Positions 1 to 9,558 of a stretch of DNA of 40,356 nt are shown one piece after another. The notes beneath the pieces are model-generated. The model saw only the letters and a program-made list of their open reading frames with translations. It had not been told where the DNA came from and did no database searches. This stretch comes from Deltaproteobacteria bacterium (GTDB lineage Bacteria; Desulfobacterota; Dissulfuribacteria; Dissulfuribacterales; Sh68). Every line of letters starts with the position of its first letter. Position 1 is the stretch's first letter. The translations under genes were made by a program, and so were the position numbers. The stretch lies in assembly GCA_021787835.1 (NCBI GenBank), contig JAJYLJ010000005.1, positions 1-40,356 of the forward strand, given 5' to 3'.

Positions 1-831
1 TCGAACGCTGTAAGGAGGGCCAGGGCAGGACTGCATGACCCAAGGAGACCTATCGGCTCGTTCATATTCCTTGGGCCCACCGGCGTAGGCAAAACAGAAC
101 TTGCAAGGGCGCTGGCTGAATTCATGTTTGACACTGAGCAGGCGATGATCCGTGTTGACATGAGCGAATATATGGAAAAACATGCGGTGGCAAGGCTCAT
201 CGGCGCACCACCTGGCTATGTTGGATACGAAGAAGGGGGTTATCTTACAGAGGCGGTCCGAAGAAGACCTTATTCTGTAATACTATTCGACGAAATAGAA
301 AAGGCGCACCATGATGTCTTCAATATACTCCTTCAAATATTGGATGACGGCAGACTTACCGACGGCAAGGGCAGAACAGTTGATTTCAAGAATACCATTA
401 TTATAATGACATCCAACATAGGAAGCGATCTTATCCATGAAATCAGAGATCAAAAGACTATGGAGCAGAGGGTCAATGAGGCCCTGCGCCTTTCATTCCG
501 TCCGGAATTCTTGAACAGGGTTGACGATAAGATAATCTTCCACTCACTTGACAGTTCACATCTTGCAAAAATAGTGGATATCCAGCTTCGGCATCTGGCC
601 GAGCGCCTTTCAGAAAATAAACTTGCCCTCGATGTTACGGATAAGGCCAAAAAATGGATAGCAGAGGCAGGCTATGACCCGTCTTTTGGCGCAAGACCAC
701 TCAAACGAGCGATCCAGCGCTATATAGAAGACCCGCTTGCGCTCAAGCTTCTTGAAGGCACCTTTAAGGAAGGGGACAAGCTAATCGTAGATATCGATGA
801 TAACGGCCACATTTTATTCACAAACGGCTAA
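1..831 (+). CDS. clpB: ATP-dependent chaperone ClpB, C-terminal part (5' end outside window)
   Basis: Frame is open from base 1 ([44 protein letters not shown]...). Walker [23 protein letters not shown] pore loop, Walker [11 protein letters not shown] and C-terminal D2-small domain [19 protein letters not shown] are characteristic of ClpB/Hsp100. Confidence 0.96.
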   Translation, partial: SNAVRRARAGLHDPRRPIGSFIFLGPTGVGKTELARALAEFMFDTEQAMIRVDMSEYMEKHAVARLIGAPPGYVGYEEGGYLTEAVRRRPYSVILFDEIEKAHHDVFNILLQILDDGRLTDGKGRTVDFKNTIIIMTSNIGSDLIHEIRDQKTMEQRVNEALRLSFRPEFLNRVDDKIIFHSLDSSHLAKIVDIQLRHLAERLSENKLALDVTDKAKKWIAEAGYDPSFGARPLKRAIQRYIEDPLALKLLEGTFKEGDKLIVDIDDNGHILFTNG

Positions 832-967
832 CGCCATAAAACTAAGGCCATAAATTTAATATCTCATTTGATATAATTATTAAATATATTTAATTTATCG
901 AATGCGCAGGATAACAAACCGGCTGCCTGCCTGGCATCGCCCTGCGCGACGTATCTGATCTTTCCTG

Positions 968-1279
968 CTAGGGTCGAGTCTTTACAAGGTCCATGATCTC
1001 TTGCACCTCTGAAGCCCCTTTGTCATAAAATTTTTCTTCATCTGGGTCAAGGTGCTTGAGAAGGGCCATAAATTCGCCGGCATGGACCCTTTCTTCGTCA
1101 GCAATGTCCTTTAAGACGGCCTTTGCAAGCTCATCGTCAATAGACTCGGCGAGTTGGATGTAAAGTTGTACGGCCTCGTATTCCGCGGCTATAAAAAAAC
1201 GTATCCCCCGTATGAGTTCTTCACGGGTTAGCTTCCTTGAATTGGCAAGACCTGAAAAAGGGGCTGCAAACTCCGGCAT
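968..1279 (-). CDS. Ferritin-like / rubrerythrin-type diiron protein, resembling encapsulin-associated ferritin-like proteins
   Basis: The internal ATG at 1279 is preceded by GGAGGTCTTGTG, so the true start is probably MPEFAAPFSGLANSRKLTREELIRG... rather than 1357. Helices carry FIAAEYEAVQLY and DIADEERVHAGEF (ExxH diiron motif). Confidence 0.85.
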   Translation of the reverse strand: MPEFAAPFSGLANSRKLTREELIRGIRFFIAAEYEAVQLYIQLAESIDDELAKAVLKDIADEERVHAGEFMALLKHLDPDEEKFYDKGASEVQEIMDLVKTRP

Positions 1280-1472
1280 CACAAGACCTCCTTGGCGTTT
1301 TTGGCCGGATCGCGGTATTTTCCGGCCCCACAAAAATATTTTACAATATCTTGACATAATGATGCAATATTATTTAGATGAAGGCGTTTCTTGGGCAATA
1401 AAACATCCTTTTGCACCAAGGTATCTTTAGTTTTTAGCAAGAACAGTCAGTCGGTCATATGGAGGTCTATAT

Positions 1473-2162
1473 ATGCTAGTCAAGGAATGGATGGTTGCCA
1501 ATCCTATAGTTATCGACGAAAACGCTTCCATCATGAAGGCTACCCAGCTCATGAAGGAACACACCATAAGACGCATACCGGTTGTTCAGCAAAACCGCCT
1601 GGTCGGCATAGTGAGCGACAGAGACATAAAAGAGGCGGCTCCGTCAAAGGCCACCTCCCTGGACGTGCATGAATTGTATTATCTTCTATCTGAAATCAAG
1701 GTCAAGGATATAATGACCAAGCAGCCCATCACGATCGAGGAGGGTAATTCCGTTGAAAAGGCCGCCGTGATAATGCTTGAAAATAAAATTTCAGGCCTTC
1801 CTGTCGTTAATAGCAAGGGAGAAGTGACCGGCATAATCACCCAAACAGATGTCTTTAAGGTTATGATAAGCATTACAGGCATTCACCGCGGGCCGATCCA
1901 GATCGCATTTGATCTTGAAGACAGGCACGGGACGACGGCCGAGGCCTTGAACACCATACGTTCTCATAACGCCAGTCTTGTAAGCGTGCTGACATCTCAG
2001 GAGCATATGTCTCCCGGGCGCAAGGAAGTCTATGTGCGCATAAAAGACATGCCCAAAGACAAACTCAACCTCCTGATAGATGACCTGAAAAAGAAGGTCA
2101 AAATTCTATATATAAACAGAGACGAATTCCAGGAACTGCCTAAAAAAAATAAAAAGTCTTAA
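1473..2162 (+). CDS. Tandem CBS-domain protein with a C-terminal ACT-like region (AcuB-like)
   Basis: Two CBS repeats (VKEWMVANPIVIDENASIMKATQLM...; VKDIMTKQPITIEEGNSVEKAAVIML...) followed by an ACT-like region. Confidence 0.85.
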   Translation: MLVKEWMVANPIVIDENASIMKATQLMKEHTIRRIPVVQQNRLVGIVSDRDIKEAAPSKATSLDVHELYYLLSEIKVKDIMTKQPITIEEGNSVEKAAVIMLENKISGLPVVNSKGEVTGIITQTDVFKVMISITGIHRGPIQIAFDLEDRHGTTAEALNTIRSHNASLVSVLTSQEHMSPGRKEVYVRIKDMPKDKLNLLIDDLKKKVKILYINRDEFQELPKKNKKS

Positions 2163-4294
2163 TTTTGGCCCTTAAAGACATTATTCAGCCAAGTCGGAAG
2201 TTTAAGCGTGCCGGAACCAGAAGATCCTGAAGGCTCGGAAGGTGCGCCGCCTTGAGATGAAGGCGTTGCCTCGGATTGCTTTGCTACCGAACTTTCAGGC
2301 ATGGGCTCAAGCGCTATGCCAGGGTCATCCTTTTGATCATAAGGCACGATATCGCCGGTATTTTTATCAAAAGCCACCATAGTTACCCCCGGCGGTATAT
2401 CAAAGGCGTCCTTTTTCATGTCCTTTTTAGTTATCTCCATGAAATCCGTCCAGATCGGACAGGCCGCCCTGCCGCCTGTCTCAAGTCTGCCCAAAGATTT
2501 CTGGTCCTCCCTCCCCACCCACACGCCGGCAACCGTATCAGGAGTAAAGCCGATAAACAGCGCGTCTTTGTAATTATCCGTGGTCCCTGTCTTGCCGGCC
2601 GCCGGCATATCCAATGATTTGGCATAGATGCCGGTGCCCTCCTGCACCACGGCCTCAAGCAGCGTAACCATCTGATAGGCCGCGATAGGATCAACGGCCT
2701 CCTTCACAACAGGATTAAGCTTTTCGAGCACATTGCCATCTTTATCGAGCACTTCCTCCACATATTGGGGCTTGACAATCTTGCCTAAGTTTGGAAACGC
2801 GCTATAGGCCCTGACAAGCTGTATGAGCGGTATGGCGGACGAGCCGAGCGATATGGAAAGATCATCCGCAAGCGGGGCCTTTATGCCCATGAGCCTGGCT
2901 GTATTTTGAATGGCCTTTATGCCTACCATTTTTGCGAGCTTTACCTCAATGACATTCCTCGACAAGGCCAAAGCCGTTCTCATCGTAATCGGGCCCATAT
3001 ATTTTTTGTCAAAGTTTTCAGGCATCCACGGGTGTTGCGGGTCAGGACCCGGCAGTGATATAGGCTCGTCAACCAAAATGGTATTAGGCGCTATGAGTTT
3101 TTCAGAAAGCGCCGTGGTATATACAATGGGTTTGAATGCCGAACCGGGCTGCATTTTTCCCTGAGTCACAAAATTGAATTGTGAAGACTTAAAATCTTTA
3201 CCTCCAAGCATGGCTCTGATCGCGCCCGTGCTATTGTCCATGGCCACAAAGGCAACTTGAAGAGATGCCGGCAGATCCTTGTCTTCGGGGTGCCTCTTTA
3301 TCAGTTCATCCAGTTCTTTCATGGCCGCCTTGTAAGCCTGTATCTGCCAGCTTCTCTTCAAGGTGACTATTATCTTAAGACCGTCATTTAACAGTTTATC
3401 CTCGCCATATTTTTCTTCGAGTTGTCTTCTCACCTCGGACAGAAAATATTCAACGTCAGGGGTCTGCGGTGGTTCTTCGTCACTCAAGACGATGGGCGTA
3501 TCTTTGGCTTTTTCGGCCTTATCTTTTGTAATAAAACCCTCTTCAACCATACGCCTTAACACATATTCCTGTCTTTTCTTCGCAAAATCAAAATTCCTAA
3601 AAGGAGAATAACGGCTGGGCGCCTGTGGAAGGCCGGCCAGCATGGCGCATTCAGCAAGATTCAATTCATTTACATGCTTGCCAAAATATGTCCTGGCGGC
3701 CGCCTCTATCCCGTATGCCCCGTGACCGAGATAGATTTGATTGAGATAAATGGTTATTATCTCATCCTTGCTAAGCATCTTGTCGATCTGCCAAGCCAAA
3801 ATGGCCTCTTTCACCTTTCTTACCCAACTCTTCTCAGGCGTAAGGAAAAAGGATCTGACAACCTGCTGTGTTATAGTGCTAGCGCCCTGGACAATACCGC
3901 CGGCCTCAACATTTTTTATGGCGGCCCTTAAAACGCCAGCAAAATCCACCCCTGGGTGTTCATAAAAACGGGCATCCTCCGCAGCAAGAAACGCCTGTAT
4001 AATCTTGGTCGGTATTTTGTCCCTGGGGATGGGCCACCGCTTTTCGGTGTACCAGTAAGCCAGTATATGATGATCTTCATCATATACCTCGGTCACCCTT
4101 TTGGGGTTGTATGAGCGAAGGCTCGAGACATCCGGAAGGTCGAGTATCATGTACCCAACTATAAGCGACCCGATAATGAGGGTGACCAGCAGGGCCGAGC
4201 CTATGATAATGCCGATGATGGGGCCCGTGCCCCAAGGCTTTTTCTGTCTTTTCAGGCCATCTTCTTCGTTTTCATTGTGAGACATAGTTTTCAA
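2159..4294 (-). CDS. Penicillin-binding protein 1A family (bifunctional glycosyltransferase/transpeptidase)
   Basis: N-terminal TM segment; GT51 motifs EDARFYEHPGVD and GASTITQQVVRSFFL; transpeptidase KPIVYTTAL and AAGKTGTTDNYKDALFIGF. Start could be 4294 or 4285. Confidence 0.95.
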   Translation of the reverse strand: MKTMSHNENEEDGLKRQKKPWGTGPIIGIIIGSALLVTLIIGSLIVGYMILDLPDVSSLRSYNPKRVTEVYDEDHHILAYWYTEKRWPIPRDKIPTKIIQAFLAAEDARFYEHPGVDFAGVLRAAIKNVEAGGIVQGASTITQQVVRSFFLTPEKSWVRKVKEAILAWQIDKMLSKDEIITIYLNQIYLGHGAYGIEAAARTYFGKHVNELNLAECAMLAGLPQAPSRYSPFRNFDFAKKRQEYVLRRMVEEGFITKDKAEKAKDTPIVLSDEEPPQTPDVEYFLSEVRRQLEEKYGEDKLLNDGLKIIVTLKRSWQIQAYKAAMKELDELIKRHPEDKDLPASLQVAFVAMDNSTGAIRAMLGGKDFKSSQFNFVTQGKMQPGSAFKPIVYTTALSEKLIAPNTILVDEPISLPGPDPQHPWMPENFDKKYMGPITMRTALALSRNVIEVKLAKMVGIKAIQNTARLMGIKAPLADDLSISLGSSAIPLIQLVRAYSAFPNLGKIVKPQYVEEVLDKDGNVLEKLNPVVKEAVDPIAAYQMVTLLEAVVQEGTGIYAKSLDMPAAGKTGTTDNYKDALFIGFTPDTVAGVWVGREDQKSLGRLETGGRAACPIWTDFMEITKKDMKKDAFDIPPGVTMVAFDKNTGDIVPYDQKDDPGIALEPMPESSVAKQSEATPSSQGGAPSEPSGSSGSGTLKLPTWLNNVFKGQN

Positions 4295-4424
4295 ATATAC
4301 ATACCATCAATTTATGAAGCAATATATACTACAATCTTGGCCGTCTTCATAATCGACCGCACATCTTCAAAAGAACCAGAGGTATCAAAACCACCGTTAA
4401 CAGCGCCACCCGGCAAGACTTTTC

Positions 4425-5924
4425 ATGGAAGTCCGGCCATGCTATCTTCCTTTTGCCATGCCTTACAGCCAAATAATAGCCCTGATGCTGGCGCTTCTTG
4501 TTATCGCCGGTGGAAATGGAAACATCGAACCTGCAATGCCTCCGGGCCTTATGGGATTTTTATGGCTATTAAAGACGGCGATATGGACGTTTTTTGTTTA
4601 TTGGCTGACCAAGAAAAAAACTGCAAGGCTGCATTTCCATATTCTTGGCTGGATTCAGTGGGCGCCTCTGATGCTCTTGGCGACCGACATCTATTTTCTT
4701 GATCTCAAAACCTTTCTTACAAAACTTATAGGCGCATCCATTCCGGGGCTCATAGAGATATTGGCGCTAGGCTTTTATATATCATATTTAATTATAACAT
4801 GGGCTGCCTACTGGCTGGGGCTCAAAAGAAAAGGGCTGCAAGAATCACCCCTTTCAAGCGAAATAAGCATGAGACTGAGATTTATCGCGCCGGCCATAGT
4901 CCCATATCTGATCATAACATTGACAAGCGGCCTAATGGTCTCAACAAAATGGCAATGGCTCAATAATTTTATGGAGAGCAAGGAAGGTGACGCCTTGTCC
5001 GTCGCCTTTGTCCTCATTGCAGCCGCCGTATTCATCCCCCTGATGATCCGCATAATATGGAGATGCAAGCCCATGCCAAAGGGCCAGGAAAGGGACCTTG
5101 TCGAGAAATACCTAGAAAAAACCAGCCTGAAATATGGCGAAATACTGCTTTGGCCGCTTGGCGGCGCGAGATTTTGCACGGCCGCAGTTCTGGGGGTCAT
5201 CCCAAGGTTCCGCTATATACTGCTCACCCCGTGTCTCATGGAACATCTGATGCCGGAAGAGATAGACGCAGTCCTTTCCCATGAAGTGGCCCATGTCAAG
5301 AGAGGCCATATAATCTGGTATATCATTTTTATCGGCCTCTTCAGTCTGGCGATCTACAGATTATCATACCCCGTCTGGATATGGCTTTTGTCCCACAACT
5401 CTTTCATAAAGGCGTTCATATCGATGGAGAATACCTCCCGATCGCTCGCATCTGCGGCCATTAGCCTGCCATTTGGTATTTTGTTGATTCTGTATTTCAG
5501 ATTCCTTATGGGCTACTTTATGCGAAATTTCGAACGCGAGGCGGATTTATCTGTATTGGATACGCAAGGGCACCCATGGTATCTCATAAATGCGCTTGAA
5601 AAGGTATCACTTCTTTCAGGGAACAGCCGGGCTCAGCCAAACTGGCATCACTTCAGCATCGCACAGCGTGTTGATTTTTTGCAGCAAGCAGCCCGGCGCC
5701 CGGGTTCAGGCCGTCTCTTCTCAAAAAAACTAAATATTAAAAAGATGATTTTTTTGCTCGCGGCCGCTTTCTTGAGCCTGTCGCCAAGCCTTTTACCAGT
5801 AAACTCGTGGAAGGCTGCAGCCAGAGAAAATATAACTAAAATATACATAGAAAGGGCATTGAAACATTACAAATATCCTGGCCGCGTCTTTGAATATCAA
5901 TTCAACCGGCATTCAATCCCTTAA
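4425..5924 (+). CDS. Membrane-embedded M48-family (Ste24/HtpX-like) zinc metallopeptidase
   Basis: Multiple hydrophobic segments; zinc motif AVLSHEVAHVKRGH (HExxH); downstream FEREAD as third-ligand motif. Start codon uncertain (4425 or 4458). Confidence 0.8.
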   Translation: MEVRPCYLPFAMPYSQIIALMLALLVIAGGNGNIEPAMPPGLMGFLWLLKTAIWTFFVYWLTKKKTARLHFHILGWIQWAPLMLLATDIYFLDLKTFLTKLIGASIPGLIEILALGFYISYLIITWAAYWLGLKRKGLQESPLSSEISMRLRFIAPAIVPYLIITLTSGLMVSTKWQWLNNFMESKEGDALSVAFVLIAAAVFIPLMIRIIWRCKPMPKGQERDLVEKYLEKTSLKYGEILLWPLGGARFCTAAVLGVIPRFRYILLTPCLMEHLMPEEIDAVLSHEVAHVKRGHIIWYIIFIGLFSLAIYRLSYPVWIWLLSHNSFIKAFISMENTSRSLASAAISLPFGILLILYFRFLMGYFMRNFEREADLSVLDTQGHPWYLINALEKVSLLSGNSRAQPNWHHFSIAQRVDFLQQAARRPGSGRLFSKKLNIKKMIFLLAAAFLSLSPSLLPVNSWKAAARENITKIYIERALKHYKYPGRVFEYQFNRHSIP

Positions 5925-6735
5925 GGAGGATCGAAATGCTCGCCACCGCATGCCATGTAGCGTCAAGAAACGGGGCGGCCCTGCCACTTCTTGCAAAACC
6001 GCCTGCACTAGTATGGCACCCGGCAACAAAATCAAGGGCGCCTTTCATATCTTTCGGCGCAGAGCCAAGGCTCTCGAGCGCCCTCAGGCACGCATGACAA
6101 TTCTCGATATATGAGGTGGTGTCAGGCAAAAAACCAAACCCGCCGTCTCCGTTCTGGCATGCCCGAAACCAGGCGATCCATCCTTCATCCATAAGTGATT
6201 CTTGCCCCATGACTCTGGCAAGATATACGGCCATCCACTCCTCGCTGACCGTGCGCCGCCCCAAGCGCAAAAGACCCCTTGAGGATTCCCGCGGCACCAC
6301 GTGCCCAAGGCCGAGTATCTCATGCACCATACGCGCAAGATAATACCGTCTTTGGATTGAAACGTGCCCGCGATGACACAAAGATACATATTTTTTTACA
6401 ATGTCTTTATCAACATCGATACCGGCTATTGATGCAGCCTTAACAAGTTGAAATGATGTTTTAGCCTCGCCCGGAAACTGATAAAGCCGCGTCCTTAGAT
6501 AACCAAGGAGCGCCTTATCCTCTCTGAAATCATAAAAAGGACCACGTAACCGGATTGATCCCTCATGCAAGGAATTAAAGATATTGATAGCATGATATGT
6601 ATCTTCAATAGTAACCGGCAGGTGCGGTGTTGCCGCAAATCCGCCGGCGTCCTGCCGTCTTGCCAGCACAAAAGAAGGCACCGATTCTAGAATGACACTT
6701 AATTTACGAATATTGTAATCGTGCGATATGGACAC
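5902..6735 (-). CDS. Prenyltransferase / terpenoid-cyclase-like alpha/alpha-toroid repeat protein
   Basis: Repeats with GGF and (E/D)xTxHA-type motifs: DAGGFAATPHLPVTIEDTYHAINIFNSL, GDGGFGFLPDTTSYIENCHACLRALESL, SAGGFARSGRAAPFLDATWHAVASISIL. Confidence 0.75.
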   Translation of the reverse strand: MSISHDYNIRKLSVILESVPSFVLARRQDAGGFAATPHLPVTIEDTYHAINIFNSLHEGSIRLRGPFYDFREDKALLGYLRTRLYQFPGEAKTSFQLVKAASIAGIDVDKDIVKKYVSLCHRGHVSIQRRYYLARMVHEILGLGHVVPRESSRGLLRLGRRTVSEEWMAVYLARVMGQESLMDEGWIAWFRACQNGDGGFGFLPDTTSYIENCHACLRALESLGSAPKDMKGALDFVAGCHTSAGGFARSGRAAPFLDATWHAVASISILLKGLNAG

Positions 6736-7072
6736 CCGTTTCAGGCCCCTATATTGATTTAATCAATTACCATCAAACATCATTGACACAAAAATGTCCA
6801 GGCTGTACATTGACGGCGATCCTGGAAGGCCGGTTTGGCTTTTCAGCCAAATAATTACAGAATTTAATTCTTAGGGTTGGGATGGTAAAGCTGCCGTTAC
6901 ATCTGGCCGGGAGACCATGAACGCGGTGATTAAATCCTTAATAAGGAGGAAGCCGAGGCGCAAGAAAATGCCGGAATATTCTACGTCCCCCAAAATTCTC
7001 TCAACGAATTTAAGCGCGCATAACTTCCGGTTATCATAAGTCTTGACTTAGGCCTTAAGCCCAACGAAATTT

Positions 7073-8431
7073 ATGGAAAAAAGCACAGGCCGCAAAGGCA
7101 ACCCCATATGGGGGACTCTTGCATCTGTCAAATTAGCCGTATTCCTGCTCATTACACTTGCCATCACATCAATCATAGGCACACTGATACCTCAAGACGA
7201 GCCGCTTCAGCTTTATCTTGAAAAATACGGCCCCAATCTCTTTAAGATCATAACCGCCCTGCGCCTAAACGATATGTACCATGCCTGGTGGTTTACTGGT
7301 CTTTTGCTGGCTTTCAGTCTTAATCTTATAGTATGCACCATAAACCGCTTCCCCATCACGCTAAAAATATATAAACGCGACAATCTCTCCCACGACTTCG
7401 ATTATCTTTCGAGGCTTCCATTGAAAAAAGAATGGGAGCTTACGCCTGACATGCAAAAGAAAGCCAACGGCGCCATAGCGGACACCTTTAAACGCATAGC
7501 CGGCAAAGTCAAGGAGAGGCAAAAAGACGATGGCGGCAATATTTACATGGCCGAAAAGGGCAAATGGAGTTATTGGGGTCTTTACGGCCTTCACAGCAGT
7601 ATCCTGATTATATTTATAGGCGCGCTTGTCGGGCTGTTCTGGGGGTTCAAGGGATATGTAGAACTTTTTGAGGGCGAAGCCACCGACCATATTGTTGACC
7701 GTTACACTTATGAAAACCTGCCACTAGGCTTTCAGGTGCGATGCGACAAATTTACAGTAGATTTTTATGACAACGGCGCCCCCAAAAAATATGTCTCCGA
7801 CCTTACCATTCTGGAAAACGGTAAAGAAATGCTCCACAAGGCAATAAAAGTCAATTCGCCATTGACATACAAAGGCATAACCTTTTATCAGGCAAGCTAC
7901 AACAGCGTCCCGGAAATCAGCCTGCACATAAGTTCGTCCGATGGAAAACAGGGGTCATTTGTAGTGCCTGCGATGGAAAAGGTGACATGGCCAGACGGAA
8001 GGCTGTCGCTTGGGATAATACAATATCTGCCAGACATACATGGCGAACCGGCCGCTCAGGTATGGGTAGCATCTGCGAGGGGGGATACAGATACAATCTG
8101 GCTGCTGAAAAACCACGAAAGAGGATTTCATATAGGCGGGAACGTATATAAAATCTCCCTTGTTGACGCTAAAAACAGGTACATGACAGGGCTCCAGGTC
8201 AAAAAAGACCCAGGGGTCTGGATCGTGTGGTTCGGCTGTACGGCGCTGATATTGGGTTTTGTGGTAGTGTTTTGGGTCGCGCATACCAGGATATGGCTCT
8301 GGATAGGGCCAAAAAACGGAAAAACAGTGGTTCTTTTGGCTGGACAAACCAATAAAAACCAAATTGGTTTTGAAAGTGAATTCATAAAGCTCTCAGATGC
8401 CATAGACAGGACAATAGGTGACAAGGCATGA
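7073..8431 (+). CDS. resB: ResB-family cytochrome c biogenesis protein
   Basis: N-terminal LASVKLAVFLLITLAITSIIGTLIPQDEP; TM segments; conserved NSPLTYKGITFYQASY; followed immediately by a CcsB/ResC gene. Confidence 0.93.
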   Translation: MEKSTGRKGNPIWGTLASVKLAVFLLITLAITSIIGTLIPQDEPLQLYLEKYGPNLFKIITALRLNDMYHAWWFTGLLLAFSLNLIVCTINRFPITLKIYKRDNLSHDFDYLSRLPLKKEWELTPDMQKKANGAIADTFKRIAGKVKERQKDDGGNIYMAEKGKWSYWGLYGLHSSILIIFIGALVGLFWGFKGYVELFEGEATDHIVDRYTYENLPLGFQVRCDKFTVDFYDNGAPKKYVSDLTILENGKEMLHKAIKVNSPLTYKGITFYQASYNSVPEISLHISSSDGKQGSFVVPAMEKVTWPDGRLSLGIIQYLPDIHGEPAAQVWVASARGDTDTIWLLKNHERGFHIGGNVYKISLVDAKNRYMTGLQVKKDPGVWIVWFGCTALILGFVVVFWVAHTRIWLWIGPKNGKTVVLLAGQTNKNQIGFESEFIKLSDAIDRTIGDKA

Positions 8432-9285
8432 CATTATCAAGCTCTTTTCTGCTCAGCATTACCACATTTATTTATCTTGCGGCCGCAATCCTCTACCTTA
8501 TCACATGGGTCTTCAAGGTCCAAAAGGTAGGCATACTGGCCACATTCGTTACAACGTCCGGATTTTTAATTCAAACCGCAGGCATAGGCCTCAGGTGGGC
8601 TGAATCGTACAAGATCGGCTATGGACATGTCCCGCTTGCCAATCTGTACGAATCTCTGGTCTTTTTTTCATGGCTTACGATACTTGTTTATCTGGTGATA
8701 GAATGGCGCGTCAAAAATCGTGTGATAGGCGCGTTTTCAACCCCGTTCGCCACATTCGCCATGGCCTATGCCTCATTCAATCCGGACGTACATGATGAAA
8801 TTCAGCCCCTCATTCCGGCCCTCCAGAGCAATTGGCTTATAGCCCACGTCATTACATGCTTTCTTGGGTATTCGTCTTTTGCGGTAGCCTGCGGTCTCGG
8901 CGTCATGTATCTAATTAAAAATAAAAACACCGACGAAAACACAACCGGCCTGATGGCCATGCTCCCCAGTAAAAAGGTCATGGATTCGCTTATGCATCAG
9001 ACCATTGTCTTTGGTTTTCTGTGGTTGAGCATAGGGATCATAACAGGCGCGATATGGGCCAACGAGGCTTGGGGCACATATTGGAGCTGGGACCCCAAGG
9101 AGACATGGTCTCTTATCACATGGTTCATTTATGCGGTTGCCTTACATGCAAGATTTATAAAGGGATGGACGGGCCGGAAGATCGCTATCTTGTCCATCAT
9201 TGGTTTTATATCCGTCATCTTCACATATTTTGGCGTAAATTTCCTGCTCTCTGGACTGCACAGCTACGGCTCTCTCAAAAAATAG
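8428..9285 (+). CDS. ccsB: CcsB/ResC-family cytochrome c biogenesis protein (heme handling)
   Basis: Tryptophan-rich WGTYWSWDPKETWSLITWFIYA (WWD domain); 4-nt overlap with resB. Confidence 0.95.
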   Translation: MTLSSSFLLSITTFIYLAAAILYLITWVFKVQKVGILATFVTTSGFLIQTAGIGLRWAESYKIGYGHVPLANLYESLVFFSWLTILVYLVIEWRVKNRVIGAFSTPFATFAMAYASFNPDVHDEIQPLIPALQSNWLIAHVITCFLGYSSFAVACGLGVMYLIKNKNTDENTTGLMAMLPSKKVMDSLMHQTIVFGFLWLSIGIITGAIWANEAWGTYWSWDPKETWSLITWFIYAVALHARFIKGWTGRKIAILSIIGFISVIFTYFGVNFLLSGLHSYGSLKK

Positions 9286-9322
9286 TGCGGAAGCGGTCTC
9301 GATTCATCTTGGAGGACTGATC

Positions 9323-9544
9323 ATGTTCGGACTTGGAACGCAAGAACTTTTTATTGTCCTGGTTATAGCATTCCTGGTGTTCGGAGGAAAAAAACTGCCT
9401 GAATTGGGCTCCGGGCTTGGCAAGGCGATAACCTCCTTTAAAAGAGGTATCAGAGAAACAGAAAACGAAATAGCGTCAGAAAAACCCATGGGCAGCTATG
9501 GCAAAACCGGCGGCAAGCCACTGGAAGAAGGCAAAGCCGAATAA
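9323..9544 (+). CDS. tatA: Sec-independent protein translocase TatA/E
   Basis: MFGLGTQELFIVLVIAFLVFGGKKLPELGSGLGKAITSFKRG is the canonical TatA N-terminus; GGAGG RBS upstream. Confidence 0.96.
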   Translation: MFGLGTQELFIVLVIAFLVFGGKKLPELGSGLGKAITSFKRGIRETENEIASEKPMGSYGKTGGKPLEEGKAE

Positions 9545-9558
9545 GCAGGCATAGCCCC

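Noticed and set aside
4277-4702. 141-aa plus-strand ORF upstream of and overlapping the M48 gene
   Set aside because: No domain features; the overlapping frame encodes a coherent multi-TM metallopeptidase.
5937-6098. Plus-strand small ORF with a perfect-looking AGGAGG Shine-Dalgarno (MLATACHVASRNGAALPLL...)
   Set aside because: Fully antisense to the prenyltransferase-like gene whose repeats are clearly coding; the SD-like motif is probably coincidental.
6870-6920. Possible cobalamin riboswitch in the resB leader
   Set aside because: Only a CTGGCCGGGAGACCA stretch is reminiscent; the rest of the B12-box architecture is not recognisable and resB-ccsB is not a typical B12-regulated target. 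Kept only as a general structured-leader candidate.
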